This document shows positions 25,299 through 34,138 of a stretch of DNA of 64,000 nt, piece by piece; positions within the stretch are counted from its first letter, which is position 1; each line of letters opens with the position of its first letter. Made by a program: the position numbers and the translations under genes. The notes under the pieces were generated by a model. The model made no database searches. It was not told the origin of the DNA and was given only the letters and a program-made list of their open reading frames with translations. The stretch comes from Massilia sp. 9096 (lineage in GTDB: Bacteria; Pseudomonadota; Gammaproteobacteria; Burkholderiales; Burkholderiaceae_D), in NCBI RefSeq assembly GCF_000745265.1, contig NZ_JQNN01000001.1, positions 3,596,001 to 3,660,000 on the forward strand, given 5' to 3'.

Positions 25299-26852
25299 AT
25301 GAGATTCCTTCTTCCGCGTCTGTGTAACACCGCCGCCCTCCTCGCCTGGGCGCTGTCCGCCTGCGTCCTCCCGGTGGCCGCCCACGCTGACGATGCGGCG
25401 CCGCGCTGCCTCTACGTCGACATCGCCGACGTGCCGATCCATTACCTCGGCGCGGGCATGATGCCGGCGGTCGAGGGCGACATCAACGGCAAGCCGGCCA
25501 CCATGCTGGCCGATACCGGCGCGTCCGAGAGCAGCGTGACCATGAACGGCGCCGTGCGCCTCGACCTCGGGCTGTTCATGACCGGCCGCTACGTCCAGGG
25601 CGTGGCCGGCGACGCGCGCCTGTACGCGACGCGCGTCAAGGAAATCGGCATCGGCCCGGCCAAGAGCACCCGCAGCGTCGAGCTGCCGGTGATCGGCCAG
25701 GACGACTTCGAATTCGACGCGATCGCCGGCGCCCCCTTCCTGCTGCAGGCCGACCTCGAGATCGACCTGCGCGCCAAGCAGATGCGCTTCTTCCGCTCGC
25801 GCGACTGCGGCGACCGCCCGCTGCTGTTGTGGCAGGAGCAGACCACGATGGTGCCGTTCCAGTACCACCGCGACCGCAGCCCGAATCCGCACTTCACGGT
25901 CAAGGTCAACGGCCGGGAGCTGGATGCGTTCATCGACACCGGCGCCCACCACACCATCATGACGCTGAGCGCCGCCAGGCGGCTCGGCATCGACGTCGAC
26001 GGCCCGGGCGTCAAGCGCCTGGGCACCATGCACGGCATCGGCTCCGAGCGCGCGGCGCATTGGGCGGCCCGGCTCGACACCTTCGAGATCGGCGACGAGA
26101 CCGTCAAGAACGCCGAGATCGGCATCGTCGACATGCAGAGCGACGTGAACGCCGACGTGCTGCTCGGGCAGGACTTCCTGCGCGCGCACCGTGTGCTGTT
26201 CGCCATGAGCCAGAAGAAGCTGTACTTCGCCTACCTCGGCGGCGACGCCTTCACGCGCAGCACCGGCATGCCGGCCTGGGTGCGCGCCGAGGCGGAAGGC
26301 GGCAGCCCGGACGGCCAGTACGCGCTGGCGCTGGCCTACGCGAACGGCGACGGGGTCGAACGCGACCCGGTCCAGGCGCGCGCCTGGCTGGAAAAATCCG
26401 CGGCCGGCCGCCAGCCGCACGCCCAGCTCTGGCTCGGGCGCCAGCAGCTCCAGGCCGGACAGGCCGCCGCGGCGATCCCGCTGCTGCGCGCGGCGCTCGA
26501 TCAATTGCCGGCCGAGCGCGTGGGCCCGCTCTGGCTCTACCTCGCGCGCGTGCGCAACGGCGAAGCCGCGCTCGCGCAGACCGAGCTGCGCGCTTCCCTG
26601 GACCAGCGCCGCGAAAGCGCCTGGCCCGATCCGGTCGCCGAGTTCTATCTCGGCAAGCTGGACGCCGCGCACCTGCTCGAACAAGCCGCCAAGGACAAGA
26701 CGAGCGCACATGCGCGCAGCTGCATGGCCGACGAGTACATGGCGGAATGGCATGCGGCCCAGGGCCAGCGCGAGCAGGCCGATGCGCTGCGCGCGACGCT
26801 GCGTGCGCAGTGCGCACCGGCCCCGGCCGCCAAGCCCGCAGCCGCGCCCTGA
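25299..26852 (+). CDS. Secreted double retropepsin-like aspartic protease with Sel1 repeat
   Basis: 517 residues. A signal peptide (to about residue 30, ...VLPVAAHA) indicates export. Two retropepsin-like halves follow in one chain, each with the catalytic triad and hydrophobic lead-in: LADTGAS (Asp72) and FIDTGAH (Asp213), with matching LGQDFLRAHRVLF-type second-half strands. Residues of about 335 to 370 form a Sel1-like repeat (GQYALALAYANGDGVERDPVQARAWLEKSA), and the remaining C-terminus is helical and TPR-like. Retropepsins normally work as dimers with one Asp each; here both could come from one polypeptide. Protease activity and substrate are unproven. No good ribosome site is visible. 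The paralogue starts 32 bases downstream. Confidence 0.8.
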   Translation: MRFLLPRLCNTAALLAWALSACVLPVAAHADDAAPRCLYVDIADVPIHYLGAGMMPAVEGDINGKPATMLADTGASESSVTMNGAVRLDLGLFMTGRYVQGVAGDARLYATRVKEIGIGPAKSTRSVELPVIGQDDFEFDAIAGAPFLLQADLEIDLRAKQMRFFRSRDCGDRPLLLWQEQTTMVPFQYHRDRSPNPHFTVKVNGRELDAFIDTGAHHTIMTLSAARRLGIDVDGPGVKRLGTMHGIGSERAAHWAARLDTFEIGDETVKNAEIGIVDMQSDVNADVLLGQDFLRAHRVLFAMSQKKLYFAYLGGDAFTRSTGMPAWVRAEAEGGSPDGQYALALAYANGDGVERDPVQARAWLEKSAAGRQPHAQLWLGRQQLQAGQAAAAIPLLRAALDQLPAERVGPLWLYLARVRNGEAALAQTELRASLDQRRESAWPDPVAEFYLGKLDAAHLLEQAAKDKTSAHARSCMADEYMAEWHAAQGQREQADALRATLRAQCAPAPAAKPAAAP

Positions 26853-26884
26853 ACCCGATTCATCCACCTGAAAGCGAGACTCCG

Positions 26885-27901
26885 ATGCCTGCCCTGCGCC
26901 ACCTCCCAAACCTGCGCCTGTCCCTGGGCGCGCTGGTCTTCTTGTCCACGCTGACGCTGCCGGTGCTGTCACACGCCGCCGGCGAAGCCGGCAGCTGCAA
27001 ATACGTCCCGATCGCCAAGATCGACGTCGACTATTCCGACCGCACCCGTCGCGTCGTGGTCACGGGCACCATCAACGGCACGCAGGTTCCGATGATGATG
27101 GATACCGGTGCCTACGAGACCCTCCTGCTGCGCAATGGCGCCGACCGGCTCGGCCTGAGGCTCGAGGCCACCGGCAAGTACTCCTATGGCCTCGCCGGCG
27201 CGACGATCACCTACCGCACCCACGTCAACGATTTCTCGCTCGGGGCCTCCCATACCGGCCGGACAGTGGTGCCGGTGATCGACGTTCCCGGCGAAAAGCG
27301 CAATGAAGCCATCGTAGGCGCGGACTACCTGCTGCAGACTGACATGGAGCTGTCGCTGGCGGACAAATACATGCAGTTCTTCCGCGCCAGCGGCTGCGAC
27401 GACACCTATCTGGCTTACTGGGACCAGAATGCAATGGAAATCCCTTTCATCGGCAAGGAAGGCAAGTCGAACAAGCCTTTCGTGACCGTCGAGCTGAACG
27501 GCGTGAAGATGAAAGCCATGCTCGATACCGGCGCGCCACGCACCACGATCGGCCGCCATGCCGCCGAACAGGCTGGCATTAACGTCAACGCGCCAGAGGT
27601 CCACAAGATCGGCCAAAGCGGCGGGATCGGGCACGAGCTGCGCGACAACTGGGTTGCCGATTTCAAAAGCTTCAAGATTGGCGACGAAACGGTCAACAAC
27701 CCCCATATGATCATCCGCGACGACCCGCCGCAGGGCGAAGGCCAGGTCGACGTCCTGCTCGGCATCGACTTCCTGCGGGTCCACCACATCCTGTTCGCGA
27801 TGAGCCAGCACAAGCTGTACATGAGCTACCTGGGCGGCTCGCTGTTCGGCGCCGGCGAGGAAGGGCCGCAAGTGGCTAAGCAGGTGCCGAAAGCTCCCTG
27901 A
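26885..27901 (+). CDS. Secreted double retropepsin-like aspartic protease (paralogue)
   Basis: 338 residues. Signal peptide to about residue 31 (...LPVLSHAA), then two retropepsin-like halves with MMDTGAYETL (Asp73) and MLDTGAPRTT (Asp214), about 141 residues apart, the same spacing as in the upstream protein. Shared sequence outside the triads (ADLEIDLRAKQMRFFRS versus DMELSLADKYMQFFRA; LLGQDFLRAHRVLFAMSQKKLYFAYLGG versus LLGIDFLRVHHILFAMSQHKLYMSYLGG) shows a tandem duplication. This copy lacks the Sel1/TPR tail. The ATG at 26885 follows GAAAGCGAGA. The pair form an operon. Either a periplasmic protease or a non-catalytic binding protein is possible. Confidence 0.8.
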   Translation: MPALRHLPNLRLSLGALVFLSTLTLPVLSHAAGEAGSCKYVPIAKIDVDYSDRTRRVVVTGTINGTQVPMMMDTGAYETLLLRNGADRLGLRLEATGKYSYGLAGATITYRTHVNDFSLGASHTGRTVVPVIDVPGEKRNEAIVGADYLLQTDMELSLADKYMQFFRASGCDDTYLAYWDQNAMEIPFIGKEGKSNKPFVTVELNGVKMKAMLDTGAPRTTIGRHAAEQAGINVNAPEVHKIGQSGGIGHELRDNWVADFKSFKIGDETVNNPHMIIRDDPPQGEGQVDVLLGIDFLRVHHILFAMSQHKLYMSYLGGSLFGAGEEGPQVAKQVPKAP

Positions 27902-27963
27902 GCGTCCAAGCGCCCTGACCGCCGGCGCGCTACAATGGTGCCTGTTTCTTTTGCAGGCACCCT

Positions 27964-28389
27964 ATGTTCACCCCCTCTTCCCACGACGTCCGGCGCTTTT
28001 TCTGCGAGGCCTACCGCAAGCGCAGCGCCGGCGAAATCCTGACCCCGATGGATGCGATGGCGGCCGACTGGATCGACCAGCATCCCGAATACCACGACGC
28101 CCTGCAGGACGCCGACGAGGCCGTCGCGCGCGACTACTCGGTCGAGGGCGGCCAGCCGAATCCCTTCCTGCATCTGTCGATGCACCTGTCGATCACCGAG
28201 CAGGTCTCGATCGACCAGCCGCGCGGCATCCGCGCCGCCTACCAAGCCCTGGCCGCGCGCATCGGCGAGCACGACGCCCAGCACGAAGTCATGGAATGCC
28301 TGGGCGAGATGATCTGGTCGGCGCAGCGGCACGGCACGCTGCCGGATACCGATGCCTACGTCGAGTGCATCAAGAAACGTATTCGTTGA
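27964..28389 (+). CDS. DUF1841 family protein
   Basis: 141 residues, no signal peptide. The sequence (FCEAYRKRSAGEILTPMDAMAADWIDQHPEYHDAL ... FLHLSMHLSITEQVSIDQPRGI ... AQHEVMECLGEMIW) contains the conserved His/Glu residues of DUF1841, a mostly helical family found in beta- and gammaproteobacteria. The HLSMHLSITEQ and HEVMECLGE helices could bind a metal, but no activity is known. It lies 62 bases after the protease pair, probably with its own promoter, and is convergent with the SulP transporter gene. Confidence 0.85.
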   Translation: MFTPSSHDVRRFFCEAYRKRSAGEILTPMDAMAADWIDQHPEYHDALQDADEAVARDYSVEGGQPNPFLHLSMHLSITEQVSIDQPRGIRAAYQALAARIGEHDAQHEVMECLGEMIWSAQRHGTLPDTDAYVECIKKRIR

Positions 28390-28396
28390 CCAACAA

Positions 28397-28490
28397 GCCT
28401 GCAACGCTTCGCGGCCTTTTGGAAGCGCAGCGAGCATCGCAGCGCTCGGCGCCCCCGCAGCGATGCAACGCCCAGCCGCTGATGACAGGC
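28397..28490. repeat. Structured intergenic repeat, copy 2
   Basis: Fills almost the whole gap between two convergent stop codons. Outer arms GCCTG/CAGGC and an inner perfect 7-base stem GCATCGC/GCGATGC are visible. GAAGCGCAG (28422), CGAGCATC (28431) and ATGCAACGCCCAG (28463) recur in the same order as in the copy at 24305-24414. It may act as a structured transcript end for both genes. Confidence 0.65.
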
Positions 28491-28491
28491 C

Positions 28492-30042
28492 TCAATCCAG
28501 CTTGTCGTCGGCCACCCGGTAGTTCGGGTCTTCCATCAGGTTCACCTCGATCATGTCGCGCGCACGCGCGAGCAGCGCCTGGCAATCCGGACTCAGGTGC
28601 CGCAGGTGCAGCCGCTTGCCGAGCGTGCGATAACGGTCGCTCAGGCTGTCGATCGCCTGGATCGCCGAGTGGTCGGCCACGCGCGCGTCCCTGAATTCGA
28701 GCACCACGTCCTGCGGGTCGTCGCGCGGCGTGAACAGCGCCTGGAACGCCGCGGCCGAGGCGAAGAACAGCGTGCCCTCGAGCGCGTACACCTTGCGCCC
28801 GAACGCATCGATCGACGTCGCCGCGCGGATCTGCTTGGCGTGCTGCCAGGCGAACACCAGCGCCGACACGATCACGCCCACCACCACCGCAATGGCCAGG
28901 TTGAAGGCGAGCGTCACGCCGGCCACGATCACGATCACCAGCGCGTCGGCGCGCGGCACCTTGCCGAACAGGCGGAACGTGCCCCACTCGAAGGTCTTTT
29001 CGCACACCACGAACATCACGCCGATCAGCGCCGCCAGCGGGATCTGCTCGATCACGCTCGATCCGAACAGGATGAAGCACAGCAGCGCCGCGCCGGCCGT
29101 CATGCCCGCCAGGCGCCCGCGCGCGCCGTTGCCGACGTTGATCATGCTCTGGCCGATCATCGCGCAGCCGCCCATGCCGCCGAACAGGCCGGTGACGACG
29201 TTGGCCGCGCCCTGCGCCAGGCTCTCGCGGTTCGGCTGGCCGCGTGTGTCGGTGATCTCGTCGATCAAGGTCAGCGTCAGCAGCGTCTCGATCAGGCCGA
29301 CGCCGGCCAGCACCAGCGAGTACGGGAACACGATCCTGAGCGTCTCCCAATCGAACGGCACATCCGGCACGTGCAGGCGCGGCAAGCCGCCGGCGATCGA
29401 GCCGAGGTCGCCCACTGTGCGCGTCTCGATGTGCAGCAGGTGCGCCAGCAGCGCCACCACGACGATGCCGACCAGCGTCGACGGCACCGCCTTGGTGATG
29501 CGCGGCGTCAGGTAGACGATCGCCATCGTAAGCGCGACCAGGCCGAGCATGGTCCACAGCTGGGCGCCGCTCATCCAGTGCGTCGCGCCGTCCGCGCCGA
29601 GCGTCTTGAAGTGCTCGAACTGGGCCACGAAGATCACGATCGCCAAGCCGTTCACGAAGCCGAGCATGACCGGATGCGGCACCATGCGGATGAATTTGCC
29701 GAGCCGGACAGCCGCGAACAGCATCTGCAGCACGCCCATCAGCACCACGGCGGCGAACAGGTACTGCGCGCCGTGCTGCACCACCAGCGCGACCATCACC
29801 ACGGCCAGCGCACCGGCCGCGCCCGAGATCATGCCGGGCCGGCCGCCGAAGGCCGAGGTGATGAACGAGACCAGCACGGCGGCGTACAGGCCGGTCAGCG
29901 GCGAGACGTGGGCGACCAGGGCAAACGCGATCGCTTCCGGCACCAGGGCCAGTGCGACGGTCAGGCCGCTGAGCAGGTCGGTTTTGCGCTGGGCCAGCGT
30001 CGGGGACGGATTGGGTGAAACGGCGGGAACGGCGGACGACAA
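28492..30042 (-). CDS. SulP family inorganic anion transporter
   Basis: 516 residues. Inner-membrane SLC26/SulP carrier with about 12 hydrophobic segments and the family signature region (LTVALALVPEAIAFALVAHVSPLTGLYAAVLVSFITSAFGGRPGMISG). A C-terminal cytoplasmic STAS domain spans about residues 400-500. Family members carry sulfate, bicarbonate or dicarboxylates; the substrate is not predictable here, and no carbonic anhydrase or cys gene is adjacent. The ATG at 30042 gives the usual short cytoplasmic N-terminus. It is monocistronic, convergent with the DUF1841 gene, with a palindromic repeat between the stops. Confidence 0.9.
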   Translation of the reverse strand: MSSAVPAVSPNPSPTLAQRKTDLLSGLTVALALVPEAIAFALVAHVSPLTGLYAAVLVSFITSAFGGRPGMISGAAGALAVVMVALVVQHGAQYLFAAVVLMGVLQMLFAAVRLGKFIRMVPHPVMLGFVNGLAIVIFVAQFEHFKTLGADGATHWMSGAQLWTMLGLVALTMAIVYLTPRITKAVPSTLVGIVVVALLAHLLHIETRTVGDLGSIAGGLPRLHVPDVPFDWETLRIVFPYSLVLAGVGLIETLLTLTLIDEITDTRGQPNRESLAQGAANVVTGLFGGMGGCAMIGQSMINVGNGARGRLAGMTAGAALLCFILFGSSVIEQIPLAALIGVMFVVCEKTFEWGTFRLFGKVPRADALVIVIVAGVTLAFNLAIAVVVGVIVSALVFAWQHAKQIRAATSIDAFGRKVYALEGTLFFASAAAFQALFTPRDDPQDVVLEFRDARVADHSAIQAIDSLSDRYRTLGKRLHLRHLSPDCQALLARARDMIEVNLMEDPNYRVADDKLD

Positions 30043-30136
30043 AGCGGCACTCCAGAAAAAACAAATCCCCGAGCCCGCAAAGGCTGAGGGATTTCACGAT
30101 CGGAAGCCGCTATTGTAGCGCGATGCGCGCCTGGGC

Positions 30137-30493
30137 TTATTTGCGCGTCACGAGCGGTCCCGGCAGGCCTTCCAGGTAGGTGGCGATGTCGAGCATGTCG
30201 CGGTCCGACAGCGGCTGGGCCATGCCGGCCATGATCGGGTTGTTGCGGCCGCTGATGCCCTTGTTGCCGCGCTTGTACGAGGTGAGCGCGTGCACCAGGT
30301 AGTCGGTGTACTGGCCGGCCAGCTTGGGATAGCTCGGGTCGATCGGGGTCTTGTAGTCGGCGCCGTGGCAGGAGGCGCAGTTGTACTTCTTGGTGAGTTC
30401 GGCGCCGCGCGCGGCGTCGCCGCCGGCCGAGGCGTTCAGGGATACCGACAACAGGAAGGCGCCGCAGGCCAGCGCAACGGGGACGTTTTTCAT
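30137..30493 (-). CDS. Periplasmic monoheme cytochrome c
   Basis: 118 residues. Signal peptide (to about residue 23, ...SLNASA), then a class I cytochrome c domain with the heme motif CASCH at 39-43 and a distal methionine in the segment PIMAGMAQPLSDRDM. It resembles the small cytochrome c553/c4-half proteins that shuttle electrons to terminal oxidases. It begins 10 bases after the stop of a second cytochrome c gene, so the two form an operon and may be functional partners like the two halves of cytochrome c4. Confidence 0.9.
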   Translation of the reverse strand: MKNVPVALACGAFLLSVSLNASAGGDAARGAELTKKYNCASCHGADYKTPIDPSYPKLAGQYTDYLVHALTSYKRGNKGISGRNNPIMAGMAQPLSDRDMLDIATYLEGLPGPLVTRK

Positions 30494-30503
30494 GGCGCTT
30501 TCC

Positions 30504-30842
30504 TTATTTGCCGTTGGCGTTCTGGTTCGCGTAATAGGCAGAGATCTCGGCGATGTCCTGGTCCGACAGCAGCTTGGCGGTCGGCGTCATCTGCGGGTGC
30601 ACGCGGTCGCCTTTTTTATAGGCCTGCAGCGCGGCTTCGATGTATTTGGCGTTCTGGCCGCCGATGCGCGGCACGCGGTAGACCTCGGGGAAGCCGGTTT
30701 TATAGTCGGGGATGCCGTGACAACCGATGCACTGCTCGACCTTGTTGCGGGCGTTCTGGGTGGTGAGCGGGCCGGCTGCGCCGGCCGCGCCGGTGGTGCC
30801 GAGCGCCGCAGCGAGCAGAAGTACAGCTAATGATGTTTTCAT
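30504..30842 (-). CDS. Periplasmic monoheme cytochrome c
   Basis: 112 residues. Signal peptide (MKTSLAVLLLAAALGTTGAAGA), then CIGCH heme attachment and a distal region HPQMTPTAKLLSDQDIAEISAYYA with Met as the likely sixth ligand. The IPDYKTGFPEVYRVPRIGGQNAKYIEAALQAYKKG segment is typical of c553-type electron carriers. The ATG at 30842 is chosen because it begins the signal peptide; an in-frame TTG 9 bases earlier is less likely. First gene of a two-cytochrome operon that diverges from the MoxR/VWA pair. Confidence 0.9.
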   Translation of the reverse strand: MKTSLAVLLLAAALGTTGAAGAAGPLTTQNARNKVEQCIGCHGIPDYKTGFPEVYRVPRIGGQNAKYIEAALQAYKKGDRVHPQMTPTAKLLSDQDIAEISAYYANQNANGK

Positions 30843-31012
30843 GGTTGGCAATCGTTAGGTGGATCGAATACCGCAAAGCAAAAACTTAGCATTTGTACTA
30901 TGACTGGCCGATTCTATATGAAGAATATGGCTCAGTCTACCAAGCGCCGGACGGCTCCGGGATGGTGTTCTGGCATATACTCGAAGGCCTCGATCCCCGA
31001 CAAAAACGCCCC

Positions 31013-31867
31013 ATGCACGCACCTCGACGCTTCGAAGGCAGCGACCAGTACGTCGCCACCGATGACCTGAAACTGGCGGTGAACGCCGCCCTCACCCTGG
31101 CCCGGCCGCTGCTGATCAAGGGCGAACCGGGCACCGGCAAGACCATGCTGGCCGAAGAAGTGGCGGCGGCCCTGAACATGCCCCTGCTTCAATGGCATAT
31201 CAAGTCCACCACGAAAGCGCAGCAGGGTCTGTACGAGTACGACGCGGTCTCGCGCCTGCGCGATTCGCAGCTCGGCGACGAGCGCGTGCGCGACATCCAC
31301 AACTACATCGTCAAGGGCGTGCTGTGGCAAGCCTTCACCGCGCCCGAGCCGGTGGTGCTGCTGATCGACGAGATCGACAAGGCCGACATCGAGTTCCCGA
31401 ACGACCTGCTGCGCGAACTCGACCGCATGGAGTTCTACGTCTACGAGACGCGCGAGATGGTGGTGGCCAAGCACCGCCCGCTGGTCATCATCACCTCCAA
31501 CAACGAAAAGGAACTGCCGGACGCATTCCTGCGCCGCTGCTTCTTCCACTACATCAAATTCCCCGACCGCGACACGATGGCAGACATCGTCAAGGTGCAC
31601 TACCCGCACCTCAAGCACGACCTGCTGGCCGCGGCGCTGCAGAGCTTTTACGAACTGCGCGACGTGCCGGGCCTGAAGAAAAAGCCGTCGACGTCGGAAT
31701 TCCTCGACTGGCTCAAGCTGCTGCTGGCCGAGGACATCCCGCCGGAAGCGCTGCGCAGCCAGGACACCCGTGCAGTCGTGCCGCCGCTGCACGGCGCGCT
31801 GCTGAAGAACGAGCAGGACGTCAGCCTGTTCGAGCGCCTGGTGGCGATGGCGAGGCACAACCGATGA
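31013..31867 (+). CDS. MoxR-family AAA ATPase
   Basis: 284 residues. AAA+ ATPase with Walker A GEPGTGKTML, Walker B VLLIDEIDKAD, sensor 1 (VIITSNNEKELPDAFLRRC) and a C-terminal lid. MoxR ATPases act as chaperones that assemble or activate metal or cofactor enzymes, usually with a VWA partner, which here is the next gene. The ATG at 31013 gives the conserved start MHAPRRFEGSDQYVATDDLK; a 40-residue upstream in-frame extension looks non-coding. A 100-base gap separates it from the VWA gene. The client enzyme is unknown. Confidence 0.9.
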   Translation: MHAPRRFEGSDQYVATDDLKLAVNAALTLARPLLIKGEPGTGKTMLAEEVAAALNMPLLQWHIKSTTKAQQGLYEYDAVSRLRDSQLGDERVRDIHNYIVKGVLWQAFTAPEPVVLLIDEIDKADIEFPNDLLRELDRMEFYVYETREMVVAKHRPLVIITSNNEKELPDAFLRRCFFHYIKFPDRDTMADIVKVHYPHLKHDLLAAALQSFYELRDVPGLKKKPSTSEFLDWLKLLLAEDIPPEALRSQDTRAVVPPLHGALLKNEQDVSLFERLVAMARHNR

Positions 31868-31969
31868 TGCGCGTCGATCCGGCCACCCTGCAATTGAACG
31901 GCGTGTGCCTTGAGCCGCTCGTCCGGCACCGCGCGGATGGCCGGCGCGCCGTATAGGCCGGAGCAAGCC

Positions 31970-33139
31970 ATGCTGATCGACTTCTTCTTCACGCTGCGCG
32001 ACGCCAAGGTCCCGGTCTCGATCAAGGAATTCCTGACCCTGCTCGAGGCGTTGGAAAAGAGCGTGATCGCGCCTTCGCTCGACGAGTTCTACTACCTCGC
32101 GCGCCTGACGCTGGTGAAGGACGAGCCCCATTTCGACAAGTTCGACAAGGCCTTCGGCGCCTACTTCAAAGGCATCGAGACGGTGTTCGATACTAAGGCG
32201 GAGATTCCGCTCGACTGGCTTGTCAAACGGCTCGAGCGCGAGCTGACGCCCGAGCAGAAAGCCGAGCTGCAAAAACTCGGCTACGACAAATTGATGGCGC
32301 GCCTGCAGGAACTGCTGAAGGAGCAGAAGGAGCGCCACGAAGGCGGCAGCAAGTGGATCGGCACCGGCGGTACTTCGCCGTTCGGCAATGGCGGCGCGAA
32401 CCCGGAAGGCATCCGCATTGGCGGCCAGGGCGGCAAGCGCAGCGCGGTGAAAGTGTGGGACCAGCGCTCGTACCGCGACTACGATGCCGAGCGCGAACTG
32501 GGCACGCGCAACATCAAGGTCGCGCTGCGCCGCCTGCGCCGCTTCGCGCGCGTGGGCGCGCACGAGGAGCTGGCGCTCGAGGACACGATCCGCTCGACCG
32601 CCAACAACGCCGGCTGGCTCGACATCCGCATGCAGCCCGAGCGGCGCAACCGCATCAAGGTGGTGATGCTGCTGGATGTGGGCGGCAGCATGGACGACCA
32701 CATCGAACGCACCGAGGAACTGTTTTCGGCGGCCCAGTCCGAGTTCAAGACGATGGAGTTCTTCTACTTCCACAACTGCGTCTACGACCACCTGTGGAAG
32801 AACAACCGGCGCCGCCACAGCGAACGCTTCCCGACCTGGGACGTGCTGCGCACCTACCCGCCCGACACGCGCCTGATCTTCGTGGGCGACGCCACCATGA
32901 GCCCGTACGAGATCCTGGCGCCGGGCGGCTCGGTCGAGTACAACAACGAGGAGGCCGGCGCCGAATGGCTGGCGCGCTGCTGCAGCGCCTTTCCGAAATT
33001 CGCCTGGCTCAACCCCGAGCCCGAGCACCTGTGGAACTACCGGCAGTCCATTTCCATCATCCGGCAGATCCTCAACAACCGCATGTTCCCGGTGACGATC
33101 GACGGGCTGGAACGGGCGATGCGGCTGCTGAGCAAGTAA
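31970..33139 (+). CDS. VWA domain-containing protein (CoxE-like)
   Basis: 389 residues. The N-terminal helical region (MLIDFFFTLRDAKVPVSIKEFLTLLEAL) and the C-terminal von Willebrand A domain match the CoxE-like partners of MoxR ATPases. The MIDAS metal motif reads LLDVGGSMDDH, with Gly replacing the usual first Ser of DxSxS. The segment EGGSKWIGTGGTSPFGNGGANPEGIRIGG is a Gly-rich linker between domains. The pair MoxR-VWA probably couples ATP hydrolysis to maturation of a metalloenzyme. The ATG at 31970 is preferred over an in-frame codon 60 bases upstream because it gives the conserved start. Confidence 0.9.
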   Translation: MLIDFFFTLRDAKVPVSIKEFLTLLEALEKSVIAPSLDEFYYLARLTLVKDEPHFDKFDKAFGAYFKGIETVFDTKAEIPLDWLVKRLERELTPEQKAELQKLGYDKLMARLQELLKEQKERHEGGSKWIGTGGTSPFGNGGANPEGIRIGGQGGKRSAVKVWDQRSYRDYDAERELGTRNIKVALRRLRRFARVGAHEELALEDTIRSTANNAGWLDIRMQPERRNRIKVVMLLDVGGSMDDHIERTEELFSAAQSEFKTMEFFYFHNCVYDHLWKNNRRRHSERFPTWDVLRTYPPDTRLIFVGDATMSPYEILAPGGSVEYNNEEAGAEWLARCCSAFPKFAWLNPEPEHLWNYRQSISIIRQILNNRMFPVTIDGLERAMRLLSK

Positions 33140-33142
33140 GTT

Positions 33143-33763
33143 TCAATCGCGCGCCTGGATCACGCTGCGCACCACCAGCAGCCCGACGATGTCGATCCAC
33201 AGGTGCACCAGCATCGCCGCCAGCAGGCCGACATACTGGTAGATGGTGCCGAGCGCCACGCTGGCAAGGAATACGCCGGCCGCCTGCACCAGCGCCGGCT
33301 TGTCCAGGCGCTTCAAACGGTAGACCGGCACGTGCGACGCGAGGAACAGCACCGACACGATCCACACACCCAACAGCGGCTGCAGCGCCGCGCGGAACAG
33401 CAGCTCCTCGCCGACGGCGGCGCACAGTGCGATCCACAGCGGGTTGTGGCCGCGCAGGTCGAGCCGCGCATAGCTGGCCACGGTGCGCATGCTCGCTTCC
33501 GAATCGGCCGAACGCCGATACAGCAGCCACGATGCGCCGGCAGCCACCAGCGCCAGGCCCTGGCCGATCAGCAACTGCCACAGCGGGTCGAGCGGCTGGC
33601 TGAACAGGCGCCAGGGACGCTCGCGCGTGAAGTAAAGAATGAGTCCGGCCAGCAGGCACAGCACCAGGCAGGTCAGCACCTGCGCGGACAGGCGCACGTG
33701 CGCGCGCACAGGCGTGGGGCCGACGGCCGACGCCGGATTGGATCGAGGAGGTCGTTGGGTCAT
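33143..33763 (-). CDS. CPBP-family intramembrane metalloprotease
   Basis: 206 residues with about six hydrophobic segments. The three CPBP (Abi/CAAX-protease-like) motifs are present: EELLFR (EExxxR), FLASH (FxxxH) and HLWID (HxxxB), which form the glutamate/histidine active site inside the membrane. Family members process or scaffold membrane proteins and some act in bacteriocin immunity; the bacterial substrate is rarely known. The ATG at 33763 gives a short cytosolic N-terminus; no clear ribosome site was found. It ends 3 bases from the convergent VWA gene stop. Confidence 0.85.
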   Translation of the reverse strand: MTQRPPRSNPASAVGPTPVRAHVRLSAQVLTCLVLCLLAGLILYFTRERPWRLFSQPLDPLWQLLIGQGLALVAAGASWLLYRRSADSEASMRTVASYARLDLRGHNPLWIALCAAVGEELLFRAALQPLLGVWIVSVLFLASHVPVYRLKRLDKPALVQAAGVFLASVALGTIYQYVGLLAAMLVHLWIDIVGLLVVRSVIQARD

Positions 33764-34138
33764 TGCGGGCCATTCTATCTGAGTGCGAATCGAACATGCC
33801 AATCGAATGGCACGCCGGGTCAGCCACGACCTTGTTAAAACGATCATTTTGTTAAGACTGGCGACGGCTTGCCATTCCGCTTTTACCAAATCGCCTGTAA
33901 CCGAGATTGCTCATCTTGCACAAAGCAATGATTTTTTGACCACTCAAATATTCTTTCAATACTATGTGGGTGACACATCAATTCAGGCCGTGTCGATCCT
34001 CAATGCAGTTCCAGCAATGAAGAGTAACAAAGATGCATTTTGTTGCACATACCACAGTTCAAATCGCCAAGATTCAAGTTGAATTGTGGAATGTATAGTT
34101 TCCGGGTGTTACTATTGCAGAGCTGATGTGGAGGAGAT
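33764..34138. other. AT-rich divergent intergenic region
   Basis: 375 bases separating the CPBP protease from a diguanylate cyclase, clearly more AT-rich than its flanks. It should contain both promoters, but no pair of hexamers with good spacing was found. No supported small gene. Confidence 0.5.

Noticed and set aside
30932..33028. 698-codon minus-strand frame over the MoxR/VWA genes
   Set aside because: Mirror frame of two clearly conserved genes; no family match and no ribosome site.
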